Positions 54,443 through 63,635 of a stretch of 64,000 nt of DNA are shown piece by piece. Source of the DNA: Jejuia algarum. Lineage in GTDB: Bacteria > Bacteroidota > Bacteroidia > Flavobacteriales > Flavobacteriaceae. Made by a program: the position numbers and the translations under genes. The notes under the pieces were generated by a model. That model saw only the letters and a program-made list of their open reading frames with translations. It had not been told where the DNA came from and did not search any database. The stretch spans positions 62,001 through 126,000 of the forward strand of contig CANMAQ010000001.1 of the NCBI GenBank assembly GCA_947495775.1. Reading direction: 5' to 3'. How positions within the stretch are numbered: the first letter of the stretch is position 1; each line of letters starts with the position of its first letter.

Positions 54443-57364
54443 TTATTCTTTAAACACCTTTATGGTTTTAACAGCATCGGCAAATGTTAACTTTACAAAA
54501 TAAAGTCCAGTAGCCAATCCTTGCATATCAACAATTGTGTTTTTTCCATTTAAACCTAAGTTTAACTGTTTAACTTCTTTCCCACCAGCACTATACACGA
54601 CAGCAGTTGTAATAGAAGTTTCTGATGTTATATTTAAAAAGTCAACTACAGGGTTTGGATAATAACTCATAGCCGACGTAACAATGTTATCTTCTACACT
54701 TAAAACATCTGGCGACCATGCAGACACTTGAAACGCTCCTTCATCACCAGCACCAAAGCTCCATACACGAATATAAAGTAATTCTCCTGGAGTACGATCT
54801 ACTAAATCGATTCGAGAAAACCCACCATTACCATTATCATCGTCACATTCCTCTTCAACGAAAGCTCCTATTTCTCCTGAATAAACAGCCAATCCCGTAT
54901 CTAAGATAAGCCTACTGTTATTTTCTGCTATATCAAGTTCTACATTTAGGTTTCCTGTTTCAGGCACCTCTACTGTATACCACACATCTTCTCCATTATA
55001 TAATGCACAAGCTGGCGTAGGTATGGACAAGTCATTTTCTTCAGAATCTGTCGACAACTCATTAGTTCCCACGAGTGCATTTGCATCAAAATCCCGTCCA
55101 ACTGTTAACATTATCGCATTTAAAGGCTCATCATTTACAGGTGGCTGCACTTCAAAAGCTGAAATTGTAAAACTCCCTTGATTAGAACCACCATTATCCC
55201 ACACTCTGACATATAAAGTTTCACCTGGTGTTTGTCCAACTAAATCAAGTCTAGAAAAAGAATTAAAACCATTAAAATCATCGCAGTCTACTAACACTAA
55301 ACGCTCTATCGTTCCTGAATAGACAGCAATTCCTGTATCACTCAATCTAGAAATCTCATGTCGGTTTGTCTCAATATTTAAATTTCCTGAGGCAGGTACA
55401 TCTATAGTATACCAAACGTCTTCTCCGCTATAATTAGCACAATTTGGATTAGGAATAGTCGCATCAAAATCTTCTGAGTTTGTTGATGCTTCATTTGTAC
55501 CAACAACCATATTATCCTCAAAACGTCTTCCAACCTCTAACGGTAACGCCCCTACTGGATCATCATTAATTGGAGGTGCTTGATCAAAAGCAGAGATCTG
55601 AAAAGTACCTCTTTGCGCACCTCCAAAATCCCACACTCTCACATACAATGTTTCTCCAGGGGCTCGATTTACTAAAGAGATTAGAGAAAAACCACCATTA
55701 CCACCATCATCATTACATTCTTCTAAAGACAATTGTCCTATAACTCCAGAATATACCGCTATTGCAGAATCTGTAGTTTCTGACTCAAAAATACCTCTAG
55801 TTTCAACTACTAAAGCTCCTGAATCAGGAACATTTACGGTGTACCAAACATCTTCTCCCGAATAGAAACCGCAGCCAGGCGCTGGAATTGTGGAATCTTC
55901 TATTTCGGATGGTGTAGCGCCATTTATTACCCCTACTAGTGTATGGTCTATAAAAGTAGTACCAATAGTTAATGCTGTCGCACCAATAGGATCATCATTA
56001 ACTGGTCGCTCTGGTCTTAAAAACGCTGAAATCAAAAAAGAACCTCTAGCATTTCCGTTTTGATCCCAAATTCGGATATAGATAGTTTCCCCAGGGGTTG
56101 CGTTTATGATATCCATTCTAGGTAAACCAGATGCAGATCCTCCTGTCATACAATTTCTTAAAACTAAAGCATCTAAATCTCCCAAATAAGCTGCCATACC
56201 AATCCCAGCAATATCAGATCCTAAACTATTATCCGCTTCAATTATAAGTTCTCCCGATTCAGGAACAACCACTTCAAACCACACATCTTCTCCTTCGTAA
56301 GAGCCACAGTCTGGGTTAGGAATAGAGGGATCAAAATCTTCAGAAGCAGTCGCCCCCATATTTGAACCGACAACACTACCTGTTTCAAAATCATTTCCAA
56401 CCGTTAATACTATTGCCCCTGATGGATCGTCATTAGCAGGGCGTTCTACTCTTTCAAAAGCAGATATTATAAAACTTGCAGTTCCTAAACTATTTCCAGG
56501 TTGCCAAACGCGAATATAAAGCGTCTGACCTGAAGTATAGCCCATCAAATCTGCTCTTCCTCCTGTTAAATTTGGCGTATTGTCTAGTTCACACAGTTCT
56601 AAAACTAAATTATCTAAACTTCCTGAATATACTGCTATAGCTGTTTGATTAGACTCGAAACCTCGATCTGTTTGAACAATTAAATTTCCAGATGCAGGAA
56701 CAACTACAGAATACCATACGTCTCCACCTTGATACGTTCCGCATTCTGGATCTGGTATAGAGCCATCTATTTCTTCAGAAGCTGTGGCAAACAAATTTGT
56801 AGTTTCAATAGACTCAGCTTCAAAATTAGCCCCTACTGTTAAAGCAACAGCATTATCTGGATTATCATTAGTAGGAACACCACTCCAAGCAGATATTTGA
56901 AAATCATCTTCTAAATCCCCTCCAAATTCCCAAACTCTTATAAATAACTGCACGCCAGGCGTACCTCCTCTTATAACTACTCGAGAAAAGCCACCTGGGC
57001 CACCATCATCATCACAAAACTCTTGCGTTAACACCCCCATACTACTTGAATATACTGCCATCGCCGTATCACTAAAGAAAGAGTTTTCAGCACTGCTTGT
57101 TTCTATAACAAAGTTTCCTGAATCTGGTACAACAACCGAGAACCACACATCACTGCCTTGATAGTTTCCACAATTTGGATTGGGTATGGAAGGATCGTTC
57201 TCCTCAGAATCTGTCGCGTTTACATTAGTTGACGTTATGCTATTACTATCGAAATCCTGCCCTATAATTAAGGCCGTTGCAGATGAAGGGTCATCATTGG
57301 CAGGCTGTGCATATAAAATATTACCACACAGTAGTATTAATAAAAGAAAAGTAATTTTTTTCAT
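54443..57364 (-). CDS. Secreted six-module protein with T9SS sorting tail
   Basis: The 973-residue product has a signal peptide (ITFLLLILLCGNILYAQ), six tandem modules of about 143 residues and a C-terminal type A T9SS domain (SYYPNPVVDFLNITSE ... VYSAGGKEVKQLNL ... LYFVKLTF). Each module begins PxNDDP..A..L..G..F, has a GEDVWY/F.VVVP.SG.L.VE motif and ends with F..SA. This is the pattern of PPC-like beta domains with several acidic clusters. It is probably exported and attached by the GldKLMN system of this window. The module count was made by eye. The role is unknown. Confidence 0.88.
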   Translation of the reverse strand: MKKITFLLLILLCGNILYAQPANDDPSSATALIIGQDFDSNSITSTNVNATDSEENDPSIPNPNCGNYQGSDVWFSVVVPDSGNFVIETSSAENSFFSDTAMAVYSSSMGVLTQEFCDDDGGPGGFSRVVIRGGTPGVQLFIRVWEFGGDLEDDFQISAWSGVPTNDNPDNAVALTVGANFEAESIETTNLFATASEEIDGSIPDPECGTYQGGDVWYSVVVPASGNLIVQTDRGFESNQTAIAVYSGSLDNLVLELCELDNTPNLTGGRADLMGYTSGQTLYIRVWQPGNSLGTASFIISAFERVERPANDDPSGAIVLTVGNDFETGSVVGSNMGATASEDFDPSIPNPDCGSYEGEDVWFEVVVPESGELIIEADNSLGSDIAGIGMAAYLGDLDALVLRNCMTGGSASGLPRMDIINATPGETIYIRIWDQNGNARGSFLISAFLRPERPVNDDPIGATALTIGTTFIDHTLVGVINGATPSEIEDSTIPAPGCGFYSGEDVWYTVNVPDSGALVVETRGIFESETTDSAIAVYSGVIGQLSLEECNDDGGNGGFSLISLVNRAPGETLYVRVWDFGGAQRGTFQISAFDQAPPINDDPVGALPLEVGRRFEDNMVVGTNEASTNSEDFDATIPNPNCANYSGEDVWYTIDVPASGNLNIETNRHEISRLSDTGIAVYSGTIERLVLVDCDDFNGFNSFSRLDLVGQTPGETLYVRVWDNGGSNQGSFTISAFEVQPPVNDEPLNAIMLTVGRDFDANALVGTNELSTDSEENDLSIPTPACALYNGEDVWYTVEVPETGNLNVELDIAENNSRLILDTGLAVYSGEIGAFVEEECDDDNGNGGFSRIDLVDRTPGELLYIRVWSFGAGDEGAFQVSAWSPDVLSVEDNIVTSAMSYYPNPVVDFLNITSETSITTAVVYSAGGKEVKQLNLGLNGKNTIVDMQGLATGLYFVKLTFADAVKTIKVFKE

Positions 57365-57486
57365 GTGCTTATATAATTAAAATTGAACGCAATTATAGAG
57401 AAAAGAATTTACTTTTTCATCGATAAAATACATATTTAACAGAAAAAAAGACGTTTAAAGACCTAAATAATCGTTTAAATGCAATT

Positions 57487-58638
57487 TTATTTATTAAAAG
57501 TCCTTTCTGTTATTCCAATAATCCTATCTAAAATCCACAAATAATCCGCACGATTATGAACAAAATCACGCTCTGAAACATCAATAATTTTAGCATTTAA
57601 ATGGCTTTGTTGGTCTAAGAATCTAAGGTAACCCGTATTAATTTTTTCCAAATACGCATTAGAAATAGTTTGTTCGTAAGCGCGTCCTCTTTGTTTGATA
57701 TGGTCTCGTAAGCGCGCTGTATTTTGGTACAGATACACATAACACGTAGGTTTTACTACTGTAGTAAACAACAACTCGAAAAACGTTTTATAAAGCGCGT
57801 ATTCGTCTGTATTTAAAGTTATTTTAGAAAAAATAAGCGACTTATTAATATCATAATCACTCACAATCATAGTTTTAGTCACATCCAATTGCGCGATATC
57901 CTCTAAAACTTGCTTATGTCGGTCTGCCAAGAAAGCCATTTCTAAAGGAAAGGCATACCGTTTCTCATCTTTATAGAATTTAGGTAAAAACGGGTTTTCG
58001 GCAAAACGCTCTAGTACTAATTTAGCCTTAAAATCTTGTGCTATTGTTGTGGCTAGGCTTGTTTTCCCTACCCCAATATTTCCTTCGATAGCCAAGTAAT
58101 GACACTTAGAGTGTTCATAACGTTCTATAGGGTTTCGCAATTTAAAGGGGGTCTTTTCTATAAGGGAGTTGTCCTTACAATCGCTAAGTAATTCAGAAAT
58201 TTGCTTTTGTAAAATTGGATGTTTGGCATGAGGCGCAATATCGTGTAAAGGCTCCAAAACAAACTTACGCTCTTGCATTAAAGGATGGGGGACTTGCAAA
58301 CGCTCTGTAGCAATACGCATACTGTCTATCAATACAATATCTAAATCTATAATTCGCGCCTCATACACGCCTACTTTAGTTCGTCTACGCCCTAAAACAA
58401 TTTCAATGTCTAGCAAAATTTCTAAAACAACTTGGGGCTCTAAATGCGTTTGCAAGGCAATGCAACAATTATAAAACGCGTCACTATCAAAACCAAGTGC
58501 AGGGGTTTTGTATATGTGAGATAACTCTTGAATAGTACCAATACGTTGGTAAATACAATCTACAGCACGCTGTAAGTTTTTAAACTTATCGCCTTTATTA
58601 CTACCAAGAGCAATGTGGAAGGTTTTAGGGAACATCAT
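57487..58638 (-). CDS. folK: HPPK-deoxynucleoside kinase fusion
   Basis: The N-terminal half (about residues 1-150) is 6-hydroxymethyl-7,8-dihydropterin pyrophosphokinase, with IALGSNKGDKFKNL near 9, ARIIDLDIVL near 94, and PHPLMQER near 117. The C-terminal half (180-383) is a deoxynucleoside kinase with P-loop AIEGNIGVGKTS near 183, DYDINKSLIFSK (DRY-like motif) near 262 and RGRAYEQTI near 322. The halves are joined by a short linker. The fusion is common in Bacteroidota (family knowledge). It joins folate and dNTP supply in one chain. Both active sites look intact. Confidence 0.93.
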   Translation of the reverse strand: MMFPKTFHIALGSNKGDKFKNLQRAVDCIYQRIGTIQELSHIYKTPALGFDSDAFYNCCIALQTHLEPQVVLEILLDIEIVLGRRRTKVGVYEARIIDLDIVLIDSMRIATERLQVPHPLMQERKFVLEPLHDIAPHAKHPILQKQISELLSDCKDNSLIEKTPFKLRNPIERYEHSKCHYLAIEGNIGVGKTSLATTIAQDFKAKLVLERFAENPFLPKFYKDEKRYAFPLEMAFLADRHKQVLEDIAQLDVTKTMIVSDYDINKSLIFSKITLNTDEYALYKTFFELLFTTVVKPTCYVYLYQNTARLRDHIKQRGRAYEQTISNAYLEKINTGYLRFLDQQSHLNAKIIDVSERDFVHNRADYLWILDRIIGITERTFNK

Positions 58639-58706
58639 AGGTTACAAAATAAAGAAAAGTAAATGGATTGCGTTATATTTACAGCACGTAATTATCCACA
58701 ACTGTA

Positions 58707-59411
58707 ATGACTCTTAAAGACAAGCTCGCGGCCCAACGCATTTACTTTTTATTGGGCGGATTATTTATCACTTCATTGGTCGTCTCTAACCTTATTTTTC
58801 AAAAATTCTTTTATTGGCACCCTGTAGCTATTGAGATTTTTGGGAGTCGCCTTTTCGAAATTTCAGTAGGCATCTTACCCTACCCTATTACATTTTTAAT
58901 CACGGATTTGATTAGTGAAATTTATGGCAAAAAACGTGCTAATGACATCGTTATTATCGGCATTTTCACCTCTCTTTTTTCTATGCTTATCATTTACACC
59001 GCGAATGCCGTACCTGCCACCACATGGTCTCCCGTTTCAGATAACATATTTAGCACTGTTTTTGGAAGTACAGCCATTGCTGTATTTGCCAGTATGATGG
59101 CCTATTTATTAGCACAATTTGTAGACATCCAAATTTACCACTTCTGGAAACGTCTAACAAAAGGCAAACACCTATGGCTACGCAACAATTGCTCTACGTT
59201 TTTATCGCAATTGGTAGACACCGCTACCGTACTAATTCTACTTTGCGTATTTCATAAGATTACATGGGATAAATTTACAGGCTTATTGCTTTCTGGTTTT
59301 TTATTTAAAGTACTAATAGCTGTGTTTGATACACCTTTCTTGTACTTAGGGGTATACCTCTTTAAAAAACGATTCCAACTAAAAACAAACGAGGAAATCG
59401 CTTTGCTTTAA
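58707..59411 (+). CDS. Queuosine precursor transporter (YhhQ/VUT family)
   Basis: The 234-residue inner-membrane protein has about six transmembrane helices, with the family motifs PYPITFLITDLISEIYGKKRAN near residue 53 and LAQFVDIQIYHFWKR near 130. The LWLRNNCSTFLSQLVDTATV phrase near 152 is also typical. YhhQ-type proteins import queuine precursors for tRNA modification. It is a single gene, divergent from the folK fusion, 68 bases apart. Confidence 0.9.
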   Translation: MTLKDKLAAQRIYFLLGGLFITSLVVSNLIFQKFFYWHPVAIEIFGSRLFEISVGILPYPITFLITDLISEIYGKKRANDIVIIGIFTSLFSMLIIYTANAVPATTWSPVSDNIFSTVFGSTAIAVFASMMAYLLAQFVDIQIYHFWKRLTKGKHLWLRNNCSTFLSQLVDTATVLILLCVFHKITWDKFTGLLLSGFLFKVLIAVFDTPFLYLGVYLFKKRFQLKTNEEIALL

Positions 59412-59603
59412 GAGGGTGTAACTTATAACTTTATACGACATCCAAAACAGGCTTGAACTATTATTTAATATACAAGCTAACACCATTAAGCATTGGTATA
59501 ACGTTCTATTTATTTGTTTTTAGGTTAAATTTGTATTAATCTTTTTAGTTATTTAAACCCCAAATACGATCACTCTCGTATCTTTATAAAAATATTCTTT
59601 TTC

Positions 59604-62279
59604 ATGCGCAAAGTCTTTAAAATTTTCAGCATCACATTAGTTCTTATTTTAGCGCTTTTAATCGCTTTACCATTTGTATTCCAAGGTCAAATTCAAGGTA
59701 TCGTAAAACGTGTTATTAACGAAAATCTTAATGCTAAGGTAGAATTTAGCGCTGTAAGTCTTAGTTTTATCAGAAACTTTCCTAAGGCAACTGTAAGTGC
59801 TAGTGACTTATCTATTACCAATTTCAAACCCTTTAAAGACGAAACCTTTTTAACTGCTAAAGAGATCTCTGTAACCATGTCTATTGCTGAAGTGTTAAAA
59901 ACGGCAAGTGACGGCGCTTTAGCCATTCACACCATAGACATAGACGAAGCCTTAATTACTTTAAAGACCGACAAGCATGGTAACGTGAATTACGACATTG
60001 CTAAAACAACTGAAAACGAAACTTCTGAAACTCCAGAAAATAGTGGCGGGTTTGTATTTGACATCGAAGATTATCAAATTAAAAACAGTGCTTTTGCTTA
60101 TATTGACGAAGGCACTAAAATGGCAATGCATATTACCGAGCTTAATCACGAGGGTCATGGTACATTTTCTGCTTCGACATCTGAATTAGACACTGAAACA
60201 AGTGCTAACGTTAGTTTTACATTAGATAGTATTAACTACCTTTCTAATAACCCTATAAAATTAGACGCTTTAATAGGCTTAGATTTAGAAAACAGCAAAT
60301 ACACTTTTAAAGAGAATAAAGCCCTTATCAACCAATTGCCTTTAGAATTTGATGGCTACCTTCAACTTTTGGACGCAGGGCAACAAATGGACATTACTTT
60401 TGAAAATCCTGAATCTGATTTTAAAAATTTCTTAGCCTTAATTCCTGAAATTTATTCTAAAGACATCGCAAATGTAGAGACTAGTGGAGACTTCAAAATA
60501 AAAGGAATGGTAAAAGGCTTAAGTTCTGAAAACACGATTCCTAAACTGGACATTAGTATCGTATCTCACAACGCTTCTTTTAAATATCCCGACCTTCCAA
60601 AACGTGTGAGCAACATTGCTATTGATACAAAAATTAAAAATGAAACAGGACATTTAGACGATACCTATGTTGCTATTCATACGCTTAATTTTAAAGTTGA
60701 TGAAGATGTTTTTAAATCTTCTGCTACGTTAAAAAACATCACTAAAAACATGGCGGTTAACGCAAATCTAGACGGCGTTTTAAACCTCGGTAACATTACG
60801 AAAGTATACCCTATAGAATTAGAAAATAATCTAAGTGGTATTCTTAAAGCGAAAGTAAATACATCTTTTGATATGAACGCGCTAGAAACGAACGCCTACC
60901 AACGTATAAAAAACAACGGTACTGCTAGCATTACCGATTTTGTGTTTTCTTCAGAAGATATTGTAAACCCTATACATATTAGTACTGCAGATGTTGCCTT
61001 TAAACCAGGAACCATTACTTTAAACCGTTTTAAAGCAAAAACTGGAGAAAGTGACTTAGATGCTAATGGTACCATAGATAATTTACTAGGCTTTTTATTA
61101 AGCGACAATACCCTTAAAGGGAATTTTAATGTAAATGCTAACCGTTTTAAAGTTAGCGATTTCATGAGTGCGAATACCGAAGAAGGCCTTGATAATAAAA
61201 CTACAGACGACTCGGAATCTTTAAAAATTCCTGCATTTTTAGACTGCGCCATACATGCTAACGCTAAAACCGTTATCTACGACAATTTAAACCTCCAAAA
61301 TGTTAAAGGGCAATTACGCATTAAAGACCAAACAGCGACACTCCAAGATTTAACGTCTAACCTATTTAATGGTGCCTTAGCCCTATCTGGAAATGTCTCG
61401 ACAAAAGAAAAAACACCAACGTTCGACCTTAACATTGGCGCCAAAGATTTTGACATTTCCCAATCCTTTCAAAGTTTACAATTACTTCAAAACATTGCGC
61501 CTATTGCTAAACTTCTTACAGGTAAATTAAACACAACGCTTAATTTATCGGGCGCATTAGACAAAGATTTTTTACCAGACATGAATTCGGTTTCTGGTAA
61601 TGCTCTGGCCGAATTATTGTCTACAAAGATTGATAAATCGCAAAGTACCCTTATTAGCAAGCTAGAAAACAATTTAAACTTTATAAAATTTGAAGACCTT
61701 AATTTAAAAGACGTTAAAACCCAATTAGAATTTTCTAAAGGTAAAGTAGCTGTAAAGCCTTTCCATCTGGATTATAAAGATATTGCTGTAGAAATAGGTG
61801 GCGCGCACAGCTTCGGAAAAAACATAGATTATAATGCTGTATTTAATGTCCCTGCCAAATACCTTGGAAGTGAGGTAAACAGGCTTATTGGTCAAATAAA
61901 TGATCCAGACACCAATACGTTAACTGTTCCTGTAACCGCTAACATAACAGGTGCTTTTAACGCCCCTAATGTTAAAACCGATATTACCAGTAGCGTTAAA
62001 AACTTAACAGGGCAATTGATAGACATACAAAAGCAAAAACTCCTTAACCAAGGAAAAGACAAAGTAAAACATTTAATAGGCAACGTTATAGGTGGTAATC
62101 AAAACAAATCAGACTCTCTTAAAACCCAACAAAACAATGCCGTAAAAGATGTATTGAATGGCATTATAGGTACAAAGAAAACAAAAGACTCTACAACGAC
62201 AGCTCCCCAAAAGACGTCTACCGAAACAGCCATTAAAAATGCTTTAGGTGGCTTGTTGGGAGGTAAGAAGAAAAAATAG
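59604..62279 (+). CDS. AsmA-like (AsmA/DUF3971-type) envelope protein
   Basis: This 891-residue protein has an N-terminal membrane anchor (KIFSITLVLILALLIALPFVF), then a long periplasmic beta-rich body. The AsmA style is visible in NENLNAKVEFSAVSLSFI near 34 and in repeated blocks such as LSGNVSTKEKTPTFDLNIGA. Family members handle lipid or LPS transport at the envelope. The C-terminus is Lys/Thr-rich (GTKKTKDSTTTAP) and ends GGLLGGKKKK. It may use the -7-like box TATCTTTA at 59579-59586. No neighbours in its transcript. Confidence 0.85.
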   Translation: MRKVFKIFSITLVLILALLIALPFVFQGQIQGIVKRVINENLNAKVEFSAVSLSFIRNFPKATVSASDLSITNFKPFKDETFLTAKEISVTMSIAEVLKTASDGALAIHTIDIDEALITLKTDKHGNVNYDIAKTTENETSETPENSGGFVFDIEDYQIKNSAFAYIDEGTKMAMHITELNHEGHGTFSASTSELDTETSANVSFTLDSINYLSNNPIKLDALIGLDLENSKYTFKENKALINQLPLEFDGYLQLLDAGQQMDITFENPESDFKNFLALIPEIYSKDIANVETSGDFKIKGMVKGLSSENTIPKLDISIVSHNASFKYPDLPKRVSNIAIDTKIKNETGHLDDTYVAIHTLNFKVDEDVFKSSATLKNITKNMAVNANLDGVLNLGNITKVYPIELENNLSGILKAKVNTSFDMNALETNAYQRIKNNGTASITDFVFSSEDIVNPIHISTADVAFKPGTITLNRFKAKTGESDLDANGTIDNLLGFLLSDNTLKGNFNVNANRFKVSDFMSANTEEGLDNKTTDDSESLKIPAFLDCAIHANAKTVIYDNLNLQNVKGQLRIKDQTATLQDLTSNLFNGALALSGNVSTKEKTPTFDLNIGAKDFDISQSFQSLQLLQNIAPIAKLLTGKLNTTLNLSGALDKDFLPDMNSVSGNALAELLSTKIDKSQSTLISKLENNLNFIKFEDLNLKDVKTQLEFSKGKVAVKPFHLDYKDIAVEIGGAHSFGKNIDYNAVFNVPAKYLGSEVNRLIGQINDPDTNTLTVPVTANITGAFNAPNVKTDITSSVKNLTGQLIDIQKQKLLNQGKDKVKHLIGNVIGGNQNKSDSLKTQQNNAVKDVLNGIIGTKKTKDSTTTAPQKTSTETAIKNALGGLLGGKKKK

Positions 62280-62364
62280 CACTATTACTTTACTAGGCTA
62301 TAATCTTTAATGAGAAGGGAGTTTTCCAAAAAATTCTTGAAGGCCTATGATTTTCAAGTTCTTT

Positions 62365-62398
62365 TTTGCTATTGTTTCGGATAATTGCATTACTTTTG
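62365..62398 (+). promoter_or_regulatory. Promoter of rpsU
   Basis: TACTTTTG at 62391-62398 fits TAnnTTTG exactly, and TTTG at 62365-62368 lies 22 bases upstream as a -33 element. The transcript would start near 62403 and have a 118-base leader. Confidence 0.6.
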
Positions 62399-62453
62399 CA
62401 GCAAAATTTGGCGCGATTTTTAAGATTAAGAAGCACTATTGCTTTTAATTATT

Positions 62454-62492
62454 CCTAAACACGTGTTAAAACGGATTTAGGATAGCCCTAAA
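62454..62492 (+). promoter_or_regulatory. rpsU leader with alternative hairpins
   Basis: CCTAAA (62454-62459), TTTAGG (62476-62481) and CCTAAA (62487-62492) compete for pairing: the middle element can pair with either flank. This gives a long-loop 7-pair hairpin (with TCCTAAA/TTTAGGA) or a short 6-pair hairpin with a 5-base loop. No Shine-Dalgarno is visible before the ATG at 62521. This may be a switch that controls bS21 synthesis. Confidence 0.35.
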
Positions 62493-62520
62493 ACAAAAGA
62501 ACTATTTATACAATCAAGAT

Positions 62521-62715
62521 ATGTTAAAAATTATTGTAAAAGATGGCGAAAACATAGAACGCGCCTTAAAACGTTACAAGCGTAAGCACAGAAATATTAA
62601 AGTGATGCAAAACTTAAGAGAAGGTCAGTTTTTCACAAAGCCATCTGTAAGAAGACGTCGCGAAGTTCAAAAAGCAGCTTACATTCAAAACTTAAGAGAC
62701 CAAGAAGATATATAA
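62521..62715 (+). CDS. rpsU: Ribosomal protein bS21
   Basis: This 64-residue basic protein has the bS21 pattern: LKIIVKDGENIERALKRYKR at the start, then RREGQFFTKP-like residues (REGQFFTKPSVRRRREVQKA). In Flavobacteria bS21 helps hide the 3' end of 16S rRNA (family knowledge), which explains the scarcity of Shine-Dalgarno sequences in these genomes. It has its own promoter, leader and terminator. Confidence 0.97.
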   Translation: MLKIIVKDGENIERALKRYKRKHRNIKVMQNLREGQFFTKPSVRRRREVQKAAYIQNLRDQEDI

Positions 62716-62735
62716 ATCTTTTTCACTCCAAGATA

Positions 62736-62770
62736 AAAAATCCATTTACTGAACTTGTAAATGGATTTTT
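62736..62770 (+). terminator. Terminator after rpsU
   Basis: AAAAATCCATTTAC (62736-62749) pairs with GTAAATGGATTTTT (62757-62770), 14 pairs with a 7-base loop. It is followed by a T-rich stretch and lies 21 bases past the rpsU stop. Confidence 0.85.
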
Positions 62771-62900
62771 TATTTCTATGCATTTGAGACTACAATGCTT
62801 CACAGAACACCCCTGAGCCTATTTCAAAAAGCGTCTAAAAAAACACCTATTTTTTTTTAAAATCATGTAAGCTTTAAATCTATTTTTCTACAAATAGGTC

Positions 62901-63524
62901 ATGATTGGAATCTATTTACTTATTGGATTGTGTGCTGCTATACTAAGTGCTTTGCCGCTTGGCGCATCAAATATTGCTGTGATAAATACAACGTTAAAAG
63001 AAAACGCTAAGCAATCTTTTAAAATTGCAGCCAGTGCAGGAATTGCAGAAGTATTGCTTTCTTATTATGCCTTAAACTGTAATCAAAGCATTAAAGATTT
63101 TTTTAATACCAACTTATGGATACAGATGGCTATTGCAGGCATTCTATTTAGTGTTGGCGGGTATTTAGTTTTCAAAAAACATTCAGAAAAAAAGTCAAGA
63201 ACTACGGCACTTACCCAGTCAAAATACGCTACTGGTTTTCTTCTTGGTATTATCAATCCTCCAGTACTTATCTATTGGGTTATCGCTTTTGGTGTGTTAC
63301 ACAACAACAATATTATGCTTTCTTTACAATCCTCATTTTCAGTATTGTTTTTATTCTTTTTCGGGGTATATATTGGCAAACTTATCACCTTATATGCCTA
63401 CAGCAAGATGAGTATCATTATAAAGCATAAAGTAAAAAATATCACGTCTGTAATTAATAAAGTTACTGGTGTACTACTTATGGGCATTGGTTGTATACAG
63501 GCATTACAATTGTATTTTGCTTAA
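62901..63524 (+). CDS. LysE-family amino-acid exporter
   Basis: The 207-residue inner-membrane protein has about six transmembrane helices. The first holds the family start (GLCAAILSALPLGASNIAVINTTLK), and GFLLGIINPPVLIYWVIAFG near 107 is the typical loop-helix motif with its Asn-Pro. LysE/RhtB proteins export amino acids or small solutes. It is a single gene with no neighbour in its transcript. The substrate is unknown. Confidence 0.85.
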   Translation: MIGIYLLIGLCAAILSALPLGASNIAVINTTLKENAKQSFKIAASAGIAEVLLSYYALNCNQSIKDFFNTNLWIQMAIAGILFSVGGYLVFKKHSEKKSRTTALTQSKYATGFLLGIINPPVLIYWVIAFGVLHNNNIMLSLQSSFSVLFLFFFGVYIGKLITLYAYSKMSIIIKHKVKNITSVINKVTGVLLMGIGCIQALQLYFA

Positions 63525-63552
63525 AAAAACAACGATCGAATCCCTTTTTTGA

Positions 63553-63560
63553 TATCTTTG
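63553..63560 (+). promoter_or_regulatory. Candidate -7 box of the last gene
   Basis: TATCTTTG matches TAnnTTTG. Transcription would begin near 63566, at the base of a large hairpin in the leader. No clear -33 element was seen. Confidence 0.55.
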
Positions 63561-63564
63561 CAAA

Positions 63565-63615
63565 AATATGATAAGACAGTTTGATATTAATAACACTGTT
63601 AAGCCTTATCATATT
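63565..63615 (+). repeat. Leader hairpin upstream of the last lipoprotein gene
   Basis: AATATGATAAG (63565-63575) and CTTATCATATT (63605-63615) are perfect 11-base inverted repeats, and inside them ACAGT (63576-63580) pairs with ACTGT (63595-63599). The structure begins right at the predicted transcription start and lies 20 bases before the ATG. It could protect the mRNA or be an operator. Confidence 0.6.
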
Positions 63616-63635
63616 ATAACCCCAAATCAAAGATC

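Noticed and set aside
54900..57300. Regularly spaced similar DNA blocks, considered as a CRISPR array or direct repeats
   Set aside because: The period (about 430 bases) is a multiple of three and encodes the six protein modules.
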